A stretch of 64,000 nt of DNA from positions 1-64,000 of the forward strand of contig JAFEKR010000086.1 in assembly GCA_019022495.1 (NCBI GenBank). The letters are read 5' to 3'. Source of the DNA: Epichloe hybrida (taxonomy: Eukaryota; Ascomycota; Sordariomycetes; Hypocreales; Clavicipitaceae). The notes beneath the pieces are model-generated. The model was not told where the DNA came from and made no database searches. It saw only the letters and a list, made by a program, of their open reading frames with translations. The stretch's first letter is position 1. Each line of letters begins with the position of its first letter. The position numbers and the translations under genes were made by a program. Below, piece by piece: positions 22,955 through 34,405 of this stretch.

Positions 22955-23532
22955 TCAGCTTTCCACGCCAAGAGCCTTGACACCAACTATACGGCCTTGT
23001 TCCCTCGACACAACCCAATATTCGCACCTAGTCTCGTCTCTCACAACACGGTATACCCTCACGTCATTGCCCTTGGTGGCCTCTCTCACAGCCTCAATGA
23101 CCTGTGTGTACTGGCCTTGTGAGTCCCACTCCACGGGGTCCATGATGCTGATGTCGGCAGACTCGGCGTGCCAGTGCTCGATGAGCTTGGCAAATTCGGC
23201 TATAGACAAAGAAATAATCGTTAGATTAGCACGACAATCCTGCAGGTAGTTGGAGAGAATGGTGGGGGGGTCGACGTTGATCTCGTACTCTCGTCCGGTA
23301 GTCCGCTCCCATCCCATTTCAAAGAGACCTCCTCGAAGGGCTCATCTGCATCCGTGACATAGACCGCATCCTCGCATGCCTCCTTGATCACTTTGGGAAC
23401 TTGCGTCCCTGCGTCCGTGGTTTTAAAGACAGCCTTGCTCTGCGCCTCCTGCCTCTTCGCAAGTGCCTGGCCGTCGCTCAGGTCTTGATTGGTCTTGTCC
23501 AGAAACGACATGTAGTCCTCGTCACTGGCCAT
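22955..23532 (-). CDS. Conserved small fungal protein, function unknown
   Basis: Exons are 23289-23532 and 22955-23199 (intron 89 bases, donor GTACGA, acceptor CTATAG), giving 162 residues. The join restores one frame from MASDEDYMSFLDK to VKALGVES. Two parts can be seen: an acidic N-terminal half with DAVYVTDADEPFEEVSLKWD, and a C-terminal mixed alpha/beta half with FAKLIEHWHAESADIS and VRVYRVVRDETRCEYWVVS, the latter like paired beta strands. There is no signal peptide or membrane segment. I do not recognise a named domain. The regular composition and clean splicing argue that the gene is real. Confidence 0.78.
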
Positions 23533-24485
23533 TGTATTTCGGGTGGCCTGATCGCTGGCGAACCTGCGGCACGGATGAGCTCGTGGATGGTGCGAGAGAT
23601 GGAGAGGATGGGAGAGGTGAGGGGTCAGATGGAAAGCTGGCAAATGGATCGCCAATGGGAATACGGTTGCGGCGAGTGGCGAGCAGTTTCGAATACGATG
23701 GATGCCAGTGAGCTGTGGGAATTTTAACATGAATTTTGTTCGTGGAGAGCCCAGGGTTGGTGGTTCGACGTTGGACGTTCGACGTTGGACGTTGGTTGTT
23801 TGATTTTTCTTATTCAACCTGGCGCGCGAGTCTTTGACGATGGCCGTAACAAAAGTGGGGTGACGTCAGCCCAAGTCAAGTATCTGCAACCAGCCAGCAA
23901 CGACTTTTTTTTGTGGCCTTGCTTTCAGATTCTGCCTCGGCTGGGTCACAGTATGTCTCGTGCTTTTGCACCATGGTCAATGCGACATTCCGCATTGATT
24001 TGAATTTAATATGAATGATACAGGCGTCTTCATCGATGCCGTTGTCCGCAAAACACACAAAGGTCAGCCGGCATTCGGTCTTCCGGACTTTCACCGTATC
24101 TCGGATGCCACCATCTATCTATTTATGAGGCAGGCACGCAGCACATGGCAGCTTCCCCGGCTTTCGTCAACCCCGCAAAAAGATTATGCTCTGCGGATTA
24201 TTATTATGAGAGCCCCTTATCAATAAGTGTAGTCCTGCTCCTTCCCGTCCCGAACAAACGACGGGCCCCAACGCCTCTCCAACCCCCGGTGGCAGTCTGA
24301 ATTCTCACCACCACCATTTTCACTTGATCTTCCAAATTCAACTCTCCATTCCAGCTCTGGAAATTCTCCAGTCCTTGTGCTGCCTTCAATTCCGATGCAT
24401 GTACTTACTTCTACGCCCATCCAAACGCCTTCCACGGGGAGACTCTCCATCTTTCTGCCCCCTTTTGCCATTCTCACTGCTCATC
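23533..24485. other. Divergent promoter region, 162-residue protein / Zn2Cys6 factor
   Basis: About 950 bases lie between divergent starts. A GTTCGACGTTGGAC repeat (about 23762-23792, roughly three copies of CGACGTTGGA) lies upstream of the minus-strand gene. No other gene was seen. Confidence 0.6.
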
Positions 24486-27047
24486 ATGCCTCCGACGGAG
24501 ACCCCTGCCCAACAAGCGCAAGTGCAACAGCCAAGTCGGGTGGCCACTGCGTGTGTGAGGTGTAGAAAACAAAAGTTAAAGGTAGGCTCCGCTTCACCAC
24601 CGTTGACGGACAGAGACCGAAAGAGTTCTTCTTGATCCCCTGGTCTTGCCAGTTGCATCGTGCTTACCAATGGCAGTGCGATGCTGTGCGGCCATGTACT
24701 CTCTGCCGCCGTTCGGGCATGCGATGCGAGCCTCGCGAGCCCAGTAATAATCTGAGCGGGAAGAGAGCTACCAGGAAGCGGGCGTCGAAAAGACAAACCA
24801 GTTCTGTGTCTGCGTCTGTCGTTGAAGCTGCTAAAGCTCACCATCAATGGCATGTCCCAAAGCAACCAAGTCCAACCGCTCAGTCTCGTTCGCCCCTCGA
24901 CACCTTCCCTTCACCGGCCAAATCTCAAGTTTCACATGGCAGTGCGACAGATCGACAACACTTTGGTGCAAACAGCTCTGCTGTAGGATTTGCTGCTCGT
25001 ATCTTTGGCGACTCGGCAGCCTCCCACTCGAACGATATCACGAGCATTCCCGGCCAAGCCGGCAGATCAAAGCGCTTCTCAATTGGCGTCAATTCTAGCC
25101 GGCCATGGTCACTGGTGACAATGGATTGTCCTCCACCGGCAGTTCTGGACACGCTTGTCGATGCTTATTTCGACAGGATGCATTGGTTCAGCGTCATTTT
25201 TCATGAACCACAGTTCAGGCGCACGGCTCAACATATTCTCTCGAGAAAATCGTGGGAACAAGGCGAGCTGGGGGCTGTCCTCGCGCTGCTAATGGCATCT
25301 GCGGCTGGGCTGCAAGGCGCCGCTCGCGATCCGGCATGGCCGGGTCAAGCAGTGCTCGCCCAAGCAGGGCTACAGGCGGATTCGCTTCTCGCTTCCTTGA
25401 TTGCAGAGGTCCGCTTTCATCTTTTGGATCTGCTCGATGACTGTTGCATCGAAACGGTTCAAGTTTGCAGCTTGCTTGGTGCACACTACATGTTCCATGC
25501 CTCTCCGACTCTTGCATGGAGCATTCTTGGCTTAGCAGTTCGCACCGCTTACGCCCTCTCTCTGCATTGTGACACCGACAATGACCATGAAGGCGGACAA
25601 GACTACCACCCAATCATGGCTCAAGTCCGTAAACGAAATTGGAACCACATTACTGTATCGGACACCTTTGCCGCCATGATCTACGGACGACCGTCATCGC
25701 TTGACGACGCTTTCGCCCGCGTGCACCCACTGGAGGATCTGGATGACTTGCGGTTCGGGCCTATATTGTCCAAACACCGTCTTCTAGATCCCAACTCAAC
25801 AGGCTCCTCGTATCAAGTTGTAACTTTACAAACATTTCACGTTCTCAAGTATCGTCTCTACGAAATCATCCGCCAGGCACTCAACCGGTTTCGTGTTCTG
25901 CGATTGCAAAGTCCCATCTCGCCAGACGATCTCAAATCCCTCGTGCAGACTGTGCAAGACGTACGGTCCATGTTGAATACTTGGCGTCGAGACTTGCCTC
26001 CAGTGTTCGATTGCGACCCAGATGCCCAAGACGCAGCCTTGCACGAGTTATCCATGATTGAGAATATGTCTGCTCGAGAGCAAAGAGATCGGCAACACTT
26101 GTCGCTCCAAATTCTGAGTCTTCGTATAACATACACAAGCGCAATGATATTTGTCCACCGTCCTCTGTTAGAGTATCGAGTACCAGCTAGTTCGCGGCAA
26201 GAGGTGCCGCGTCAGACGCTCGAAGCGGTGGCCGAATCACTACGTCTCTCTGTCAACGCCGCTCTTCAGATGTGTCGCGTGCCCGTCTCTAAACTGGAGA
26301 GTCATTTTGGTATGTCATTTGTGTTGATGAACTTCTTCACTGCCGGTGTCATTCTCTGCATTCCACCAATCACCTGGCCATTGAGTCCTATTGCACACGA
26401 GGCCAAGACTGGCACGTTGCGCATCATTCGTGCAAGCCGGACCATGAAACACGTCAGCCCCGTTGCGGCTCACACCGAGCAACTGTTAACAGGGCTTTTG
26501 AAGCAAAGTCTACAGAAAGAAGTCGACAACGGGCTGCAGCATGAACTACAACAGGAAGAGACGGCCATGAAGGAGTCTCGGCGTAACATTCTCCCGTCTT
26601 CCTATGAACAGCAGACATTGCCACAAAGATCAGCCTCATCTCAATTCTCCGGGTCATACGAAAACGAAATAGGCAACAAAGAAGCACATCGATTCAACTC
26701 GGTCCATGGTTTACCAAGAGGGCTTCAGACACATTTGCCCGTCTCGTCCGAGCGCTCAGCGCCAGCCCCTGCTGTTCAGTTAAGTGCAGCCATGCTGCGC
26801 CATGGTAAAGAGGATATTGAAGACATCAATTCAATGGCAGCATCCACAACGACTATGCTCAATGATGACTATTTTCCATCCTCGTCTGGTCTTAGAGCAC
26901 CTGCTGCGGGTGACTTCTATTTTGAGCAAAGTAATCAGGTCGACTCGCAATTGGATGAAGTCATTGGCACCTTTGGACAAAGTAAGTCAACATCTCCTGG
27001 CACCAGAAGAACAAGCATACTTCTCCGACTACAAGAAGCAATATTAG
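24486..27047 (+). CDS. Zn2Cys6 fungal-specific transcription factor
   Basis: Exons are 24486-24581, 24677-26930 and 27007-27047, giving 796 residues. The first intron (95 bases) splits the binuclear zinc cluster: CVRCRKQKLK in exon 1 and CDAVRPCTLCRRSGMRC in exon 2 give the six cysteines in C-x2-C-x6-C-x5-C-x2-C-x6-C order. A basic linker (RATRKRASKRQ) follows. The middle, about residues 190-600, is a fungal_trans homology domain, with FDRMHWFSVIFHEPQF near its start and the MIYGRPSSL segment that follows the usual arginine-rich helix. The C-terminus is a model choice: a GTAATC donor at 26931 spliced to CAG at 27006 gives an ending of AYFSDYKKQY, whereas reading through would add an unstructured tail to 27139. 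Target genes are unknown; the neighbours do not form a metabolic cluster. Confidence 0.85.
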
Positions 27048-27623
27048 TCTCTAAAGTGAAGATATTTGCAGTGCTGTTCAATTTGGTTCCCAATGATTCT
27101 TATAGTGCTTGGACATGGGGTGGCGGCGGGGGGCTGTGATTGATATCAGGCCGGCACGCAAGGGCGGCAGGGTTGTAAACAACATGTACCAGATATATCA
27201 TCGTGGTTATTCTAGGGGTGTATTGTTTTTTTGTTCGCCATATTGTGCATGGTATTACCAAGTTTCGAAGGTGGGATGGATAGCTTGCAATTAATTACAT
27301 GTCACATAGTGGCCCCACATTTTCGATATGAAGCCAAGAAAGAAAATCAAGCCAAGGAAGCAGTGTAGAAGTAATTTCGTCTTTTCGTCATTAGGAATCT
27401 CGTTTTGATTCTTCATACGTCCATCTAAAGCTGGGCTTTTCTTTATGGGATCTCATCCCATGACGAAGCCGACTAAGCCAGCCACTGAACAGCAAGCAAG
27501 GCTTTCTTTTTTTTTTTTTTAAAAAAAAAACCAACCCTCGGGACACCGGATGCAATAAAAAATTGGAGGCCAAGACATACACAGCAAGAAAAGATTCGAG
27601 AAAAAAAAAAGGCTTCTTGTATT
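27048..27623. other. Convergent 3' region, Zn2Cys6 factor / RPL3
   Basis: This 3' intergenic stretch is rich in A/T homopolymers (27507-27530 and 27600-27610) just past the RPL3 stop. No gene was seen. Confidence 0.6.
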
Positions 27624-29252
27624 TTACTCGGAAGCCAGATCCTTCTTGAGGGTACCCTGGTACTGCTTCTTCTCGGCGGGTGTTTGGAAAGCACCGTGAC
27701 CGAACTCTGACGAGGTATCGATCCATTTGAGGTTGATCTTCTCGAGTGCACGGCGGGAGGTGTGAGTGAACATGGATTTGCGGAGGGTCATGACACGCTT
27801 CTTGACACCAGGAATGGAACCCTTGAGCATGACGAAGTCGTTGTTGACCTCACCGTAGCGGACGAAGCCACCCATGCTAAAAATTGGGATGTTAAATGGT
27901 TGCTTCATCGTTTTAACAGAACAAAGGTGGGGGGGGGGTTCGTGGACAGCGCGGCGGGGGAGAACATACGGAGTAATCTTCTTCTTGGTAATATCAATCT
28001 CGGTGGAAGCGTTGTCGTCAGCATCAGCCTTGCCGATGCGGTAAACCTTGTGGTTGACCGAGGTACGATGGTGGTAACCCATTTGACCGGCACGGGCAAC
28101 AGTCCACTGGACGTGGGAAGGATGCCAGGCACCGATACAAGCGACCTTTCGCAGACCCTTGTGCGTCTTACGAGGAAGCTTCTTGGTGCCCCAACGAGCA
28201 GTAACACCGTTGTATCCGTGACCCTTGGTGACGGCAATGACGTCAATCATCTCGTCCTGCTCGAAGATGGAGTCGACGGAGACGGGCTTCTCGAACAGGT
28301 CCTGTCCGAAGGAGACCTTGTCGGCGATGGAGCCGCCGTTGATCTGAATCTCCATCAAGTGCGCCTTCTTCTGCTTGAGAGGGGTCTTGCGGATCTGGGT
28401 GTGGGCGAGGACACGCACGACGGTGCAGTACTTCTTGATGCGCTCGAGCTCGCGGGTGATGCTGGCGCCCTTGTTCTCGGAGTGCTGCTTGGCATACTTG
28501 GTAAAGGCCTTCTTCTTGCTCTTGTACCAGTTCTTGTAGAAGCGGCGCTTGATCTCGTCGGACAAGTGCTCGGCCCACACGGTGGTGAGGGATCGGAGAC
28601 CACGGGGAGTCTCGATGTAACCGACAAGACCAACAACAATCATCTAAAAAATGGATGTTAGCCATAAGCAACCTTCTTCCGACGTCTGCGCCTGTGCCTG
28701 CAACTTCATCGCAGGGACACGGGCCGCGCGGAAGGCGTGAAGCCAAGCGGGCTGGGTTGTTCGTACAGGTGGTGTATCGACGACCGTAACGGCCTCCACA
28801 ACTTCCTTCTTGTTGGCCTTGGCGCCAGGTCGCTCGAGGTCACGAACGATCGTGGTCATACCGGCCTTGTAGCCCATCGCGGCCGTCAGGTGGACGGGCT
28901 TCTTGGGGTCATCCTTGGGGAAACTAGATTTTGGAGAGAGAAAGTGGTTAGTCAACTTGTGCTTCCCCCTCCCAGACACAAAATAGTTTGCACAAGATGC
29001 AGATAGCCCTGTAAGCCAGCAGCAACTGCAATAGAGGATAAATAAAAACTTACGACTTGACCTTGCCACGGTGGCGGGCGGCGCGCTTCCTGGGCAAGAA
29101 TGCCAGGGAGCCGTGACGGGGAGCCTCGAACTTGCGGTGCTGTTCAACCAGAAATCCCAATTAGCATTCAATCGTTCCATCAGCGTGATCAAAACGATAA
29201 AACATATTGTCGTTGTTATTCCAAGGATCGGTCGCAATTTGCTTACACTCAT
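27624..29252 (-). CDS. RPL3: 60S ribosomal protein L3 (uL3)
   Basis: L3 is an essential large-subunit protein near the peptidyl-transferase centre. Five exons are 29247-29252, 29054-29139, 28767-28923, 27970-28643 and 27624-27876, giving 391 residues (yeast 387). The first exon holds only MS and joins to [11 protein letters not shown]. Further landmarks are [31 protein letters not shown], the central W-finger region [19 protein letters not shown] and the C-terminal [19 protein letters not shown]. All four introns (107, 130, 123 and 93 bases) have standard ends. No box C/D-type snoRNA could be seen in the introns. Identity is certain. Confidence 0.98.
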
Positions 29253-30059
29253 ATTGGCGGAGTGGGTGAGTTCGGGGGGTTAATGAAGAAGTTGACGAAA
29301 GCCCTGCGTGCTGAACGGAATAAATCAAGTATGCAAACCCACAAATCAACACTTTCACTTTCTCTTCTCACACTCGCTCTGGTAGGGTTTTGACACAGAC
29401 AAGTTGTGGGCGAAATTTTAAGCGAGGCCAGTCTTTTGTGGGCATTTTTTGCCCACCTCGTCGAGAGCGGCCTGGTCTGTGCGTGAGACGCGCTAGTCCA
29501 GTTACGGCTGTCTGGGTTTTCTTTTTTCTTTCTTCGGGTGCTTCTTCACGGTATCAGCCGAGGAGGTCTTGGCAACCCATTTTGTCCCAAGACTTCGTCC
29601 GATTGCTCACGTGACTTTCTGTTGCTGGAACCACTGGACATGGGTTTCAAACGCTTCTGTAGGTTTCAAGCACGATTCAACTCAGCCGTCAATTCCATTT
29701 TCTGAGTACAAACACTACCTATTTGTTGTACTGAGGAAGCTGCTCACAGTAGGGATATCGATTGCTAGTGACTTATATAGCCAAAAAAAAAATTTGTAAA
29801 AATGTAAAAATGAAAAATCACATCGAGACACACACATGACCCATTGCACACGCCGTTGCATTTCAAACCCCAAGCATTCTGAGCTTCCATCCCCCACGAC
29901 AAATGAAATTATCCGGACCATAAATCCCGGTGGTATACACGTAAATTAGAGAAGAAAACCAAAGAAGAGATGAAGCACAAGGCATCAACAGATTTGCTGC
30001 ATAACTTTCAGGGAGCTCATGAATTCTCTTGACCGCAACATCATCGCTCAGTCAAGTCC
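29253..30059. other. RPL3 promoter and SSN6 3' region
   Basis: There are 807 bases between the RPL3 start and the SSN6 stop, both genes on the minus strand. They hold the RPL3 promoter and a pyrimidine-rich leader just upstream of the ATG. The SSN6 3' UTR lies at the right. No additional gene was seen. Confidence 0.6.
29383..29391 (-). promoter_or_regulatory. AAAACCCTA element upstream of RPL3
   Basis: On the coding strand, AAAACCCTA occurs about 130 bases before the RPL3 start codon. Telobox-like ACCCTA words bound by Tbf1-type factors control ribosomal-protein genes in several fungi. A single copy is weak evidence. Confidence 0.3.
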
Positions 30060-33020
30060 TTACTCGGGTTTAGTAGCGGCGCTGGATGAACCATTCACTC
30101 CAACGCTCGCAGGCGAAGCCATCTTGATGTCGACTGGTCCTGATGTCGGAAATGATCCATTGGCAACAGCCGCGGACTTCTTTTCATCCTCGGGACCGTC
30201 ATCATAATCCTCATCGACATCCATTTGCCTAGCAGCACGCTCAGGTTCTGAGGCTGCCGGGGCTGCTGCAGCTACCGAAACTTGTTCAGAAGCGGGTCGA
30301 TCTTCCTTGGGCGTCGGGCCAGTCTGCGCCTTGTCGCTTGACGGAGCGTTAGCGGACTGCATGGGAGGGAGCTGGTTCGAGCCGCCCACAGAGTGACTCT
30401 GGGGATGATGAGCTGCCTCGGAAGGATGGTAATTGTCATTTTGGGGACGAGGCTCCTCCTTCTTGGGCTCGTCGGAACGTCGCTGTTCATCCGCGCGACG
30501 GGGTTCGCCAGAGTTGCGACGATAAGCGTCACGGGGAGGTGTCGAAGGCCGGCGGTGCCTCCTGTCGTCTAGAAGAGCACGATTCTCTTCATTGGCTTGC
30601 TTCTTGGCGGCTGACTCATCCTCCCACTCACGCATGCGCTTTGGGCCGCCAGATGGAGGACGGCTATCAGGACGCTGAGCAGCAGGGTCAGAAGGACCCG
30701 CAGGCGGGGGAACAGGTCCGTTGTCAGAGGCACCAGGAGGAGGTGGGGGAGGGCCCTCTTGGTGGTGACCGTAGCCCGAGGGAGGCTGGTGTTGAGGATA
30801 AGCGGATTTTGGAGAAGGCATGCGGTTGTCGTGGGGTCTGACCTCGCCCCGGGGGCTGCTGGTCGGCCGGAAATGCGCTGCGCCATTCGAAGGGCCACTG
30901 CTACCATTTGGGTTGTTGGAGGGAGGAGCTGATGCCGACGGGGGTGCACCTCCCCAGTTAGGGTTGGCAACTCTTCGGTCAGTCGGAGTCGGACCTTGCG
31001 ATGGAGGTGGAGGTTGTCCGTATTGGTGGCTAGCAGAAGCTGGTGAGGGGCCACGTCTCGAGGGGGCTTGAGGAGCAGCGCCACGGGGTTCAGAGTACCC
31101 AGGACGCATCTGCTGCTCCTGTTGAGGGCTCGGCTGGCGTTGAGGGGGAGGTGGAGGTCCTCGGAAATGGTCGCTGCGGTTGTCGTATGGGTTGGGAGGC
31201 TGAGGTGGTGGGTTGACGTTGGAAAGTCTGCCAACCCAGTTATCGCCAGCTCCTGCAGTGCCGGGCGGAGGACCGCCTGCGGGAGGCTGATGCGCAGAAC
31301 TACCCCATGGAGGCCCAACAGGTCCTGTAGGACCGGCGGCTTGGTAGGCTTGTGGATGAACATCTGCAGGTTGCGGTGCGCCTTGAGGGCCGCCACTGCT
31401 ACTGCCGCCAGAACGGAGAAGTTGGAGACGAGCCTTGATGTGAGGGTTACCAGGGTCGAGCTCTGCTGCTCTTTGATATGCATCGAGGGCGTCGGCGATT
31501 TGATTATTGCAGGATTCGTACTATGTGTCTGGTCAGGTTTTTCGTTCGCAAAGAAAAGCAATGAAAAGAATGGTATTCACTTACCAGAGTGCCGAGATCG
31601 TACCACACTTCGGAGATGTAAGGGTTGAGGCGAATGGCACGAGAGTAGGCATCCAGGGCATCACGATATTGGTTGATCTGGTAGTACAGCACACCAATCG
31701 AGCACCAGAACGTGGGGTTCTTGCCATCACGGTACACGGCTTGCTGGTATGCCTCGTACGCTTTTGGGTACTTCTGCTGGGCCATGTAGCATCGGCCGAG
31801 GAGATACCAGCTCTGGGCATCTTGGTTATCTACAAGATGAGTGTTAGTCATGTGTGTTAGGTCCGCGTCATGCTTTCCCCTCTTGTCGCGCCTTACCAGC
31901 TGAAACAGACTTCTCCAGGTATTGGATAGCACGATCTTGAGTCTCGTACGAGTTGCTCTGTTGATGGTGCAACCAACCCAACTGCTGCAAGACCTTGGCA
32001 TGGTTGGGAGAGTGATCAAGAACCCGTTGGTACGCGGCTTTGGCGCTGTCAAACTACAAAGGCAGGTAGGTGAGTCATGGCGTGCGTGCGTGGAACAAAT
32101 TGAGGGTCGAGACATACATCTTTCTGCTGTTCGTGAACGTGGCCAACCTGGAACCAGATATCCTCTTGGGTCAATGGCCCAGGGGGAGAGTTGACGATGT
32201 ATTTGAAGCACTTTTTTCGATAGATTAGCATGATGTGGTCATTATTTGCAGAAAGAGCCCACGACCTACATCAAGACTTTGGTTGAATTTCGACTGTTGC
32301 TTGTATATTATTCCCAGACGGAAGTAGATTTCATTGGCCTTCTCAAAGTCGGGCTGGATCTGCATCACTTGGGAAAAAGCTTCTTCGGCATAATCGTAGC
32401 TGCCGTAGCGATCGTACAAGATACCAATTCCATACCACAGCATGGGATCCTATCGAGACACGGTTAGCAAAATACCACCTGTCGGCTCAGACGCGGCATA
32501 GACACTCACCTTGGGGTCTCGCAGGTTCACCAGGGCTTGTTGATAAGCGTCATATGCCTTCTGCAGAGCCTCGGTCATGAGGTAGCAGTGGCCTGCGGCA
32601 TGATGGTCAGCTTCGGCGGAGTGGTGATGTGGCAACTGGGCGACCTACCAAGATTTCCCCAGGCTTCGCCGTTGTTCTGCTCGAGCTGGACAATAGCGCG
32701 GAAGAACTCGAGAGCTTTGTCGAAAGCTTCGCGGCCCTTGAGGAGCATGCCAATAGCATTCATTGCGGCCGTTGAGTTTTGGTTCGCTTGCAGAGCTCGC
32801 TCGTAGGCATGCATCGCCTCGTCTGGAACGCGCAGGAGCTCAGAAAAACTTCCTTTAGAAAAGTGTTAGTGGTACTGAAAAGTGATGCCAAGGGGATGCG
32901 GCACGCCAAAGGCGAAGAGTGCATACCGATTTGCAACCAGACAGCCTCATTCATCGCCGATATCTGGTGCGATGATGGGAAATGGCTTTGCTGGACATTC
33001 TGAGGAGCTACCGCAGCTTG

Positions 33021-33057
<37 letters not shown>

Positions 33058-33137
33058 TGTTGCTGTTGCTGTTGTTGCTGTTGCTGTTGCTGCTGCTGTA
33101 TCTGCATCATGGTTGGTGAAGGATGATGATTCGCCAT
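30060..33137 (-). CDS. SSN6: General transcriptional corepressor Ssn6/Cyc8
   Basis: Ssn6 pairs with Tup1 and is brought to promoters by DNA-binding repressors. Eight exons are 32927-33137, 32649-32852, 32510-32592, 32270-32449, 32118-32210, 31897-32053, 31585-31829 and 30060-31520, with introns of 56-74 bases, giving 877 residues (yeast 966). After MANHHPSPTMMQIQ comes a polyglutamine run of about 28 residues (32 kb end of exon 1). About ten TPR repeats then fill residues 60-400, for example AIVQLEQNNGEAWGNLG, GIGILYDRYGSYDYAEEAF and YLLGRCYMAQQKYPKAYEAY. The rest is disordered, rich in Pro/Gly and then charged (RRADEQRRSDEPKKEEPR). Several introns fall between helices of adjacent TPRs. The neighbouring genes are unrelated. 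Confidence 0.97.
33018..33102 (-). repeat. SSN6: CAG/CAA tract encoding the Ssn6 polyglutamine run
   Basis: On the coding strand this is a mixed CAG/CAA trinucleotide tract within exon 1 of SSN6. The 5' half (coding sense) is CAA-interrupted and the 3' half is a nearly pure CAG run. Pure runs are the slippage-prone part. The same DNA gives polyalanine/valine-like ORFs in other frames, which are not genes. Confidence 0.9.
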
Positions 33138-33752
33138 GATGCACGCAAGTTATATGGACGGCCGCGCAACCTTGGTGCTGTTGCGGCGACAATGAGCCTA
33201 GCGATGACGAGAAAACACACAAAGAGAGCAAGGCGCTGTATCGACGAAGACCGACGATGCGCACTCGGCCAGGTTACCAGAGAGCTCGTTGCGCAAAGGA
33301 ACTTGTAGGCGGCGTTGAAAAGGTTGAGGGTCAAGATGATTCAGGAGCAGAGCCCGAGAAGCAATGGGGGGCCTAGCGCATGGGCTGGGGTCAAACCCGA
33401 CGTCTCTTGGTCAGAAGCCACCCAAAGGCGAATCTCAGGACAAATGGAACGATGGCAAGAAGGCCGAGACGATGGGGACGGAAGGAAAAAGGATTTTAGA
33501 TGTCAGAGACCGTGAGGCCGGAGATGGCGAGATGAAGTCGAATTCGTGCTGATCCCGCGCAGCCGTATCCGGATTGACGACAACTTGGGGAGAGGGAGGA
33601 GGAAGGAAAACGGGCAATTGGGGAGAGGCTGTTGGTGGAGGAAGGACCTGCACAGCTGGCGGCCAAACTCACCTTACCCATGAGAATGGGAGGGAACGGG
33701 CGCACTCGCTCTAGATTCACCCCGGGGTGGCATTGCGAAGCGAGCGGGGCCA

Positions 33753-33803
33753 CCCATGCCCCATGCCCCATCCCATGCCCATCCCATGCCCCATCCCATG
33801 CCA
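33753..33803. repeat. CCCATGCC-type imperfect tandem repeat
   Basis: Six or seven imperfect copies of a 7-10 base unit (CCCATGCC, CCCATCCCATGC) lie in the region upstream of SSN6. CTGCATG and CAGGCT repeats follow within the next 50 bases. Confidence 0.8.
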
Positions 33804-34129
33804 AATGTCTGCATGCTGCATGCTGCATGTGGCTCCGGCTCAGGCTCAGGCTCCATCTGCATCTGGCTCTGGACGTGTGGCTTTTTGGCCGTGGCTCTGA
33901 CACTGGCACTGGCACTGGGCACTGGCACTGGTAATACTGACAGGTTCTGGCTCTCGCCGGCCGGGATGCGTGCTTCGTGCCAACAAGCTGTCGTGTCTGG
34001 TTGCCGTGCACTGTTTTGTGTGCTGTGCCAATCAATACATATGTCTGGTGTACGTCGGTACGATCTGGCACATGGGAGAACATGACCAGCACGAGTTCTG
34101 ACCTGGTTCCTCGTCCGTGTGGCACCATT

Positions 34130-34132
<3 letters not shown>

Positions 34133-34163
<31 letters not shown>

Positions 34164-34164
34164 C
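34133..34164. repeat. AGGC tetranucleotide microsatellite
   Basis: Eight perfect tandem copies of AGGC, about 1 kb upstream of SSN6. Confidence 0.95.
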
Positions 34165-34360
34165 CGCACCCTATGCACGTTCGAAGACTGAACTGAATAG
34201 TATCACCTCACCAGCGGCTGCAAGCCGCACGTCGTGCTCCTCACACCAAGTTCGAATCAGACGCATTTTGCACGCATCGCACACATCGCCCCGTCATCCA
34301 CCACAACACGCCTCGCGCCCCCCACCATTGACGTTCTTATGTAAACACCCCTGAGATTAT

Positions 34361-34405
34361 GTGGGCTCTGTGGGCTCTGTGGGCTCTGTGGGCTTTGTGG
34401 GCTTG
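34361..34405. repeat. 9-base minisatellite (GTGGGCTCT)
   Basis: Five tandem copies of GTGGGCTCT; the last two vary at the end. The array is intergenic, about 1.2 kb upstream of SSN6. Confidence 0.92.

Noticed and set aside
27762..28661. 299-codon plus-strand ORF
   Set aside because: It is antisense to the large RPL3 exon, whose identity is certain; the ORF has no motif and arises from codon bias on the other strand.
28644..29246. Intronic snoRNA in RPL3
   Set aside because: RPL3 introns host snoRNAs in some eukaryotes, but no matched C box and D box pair with terminal stem was found in any of the four introns.
34245..34262. Possible tRNA T-loop (GTTCGAATC)
   Set aside because: The preceding 70 bases lack an A-box and pairing arms.
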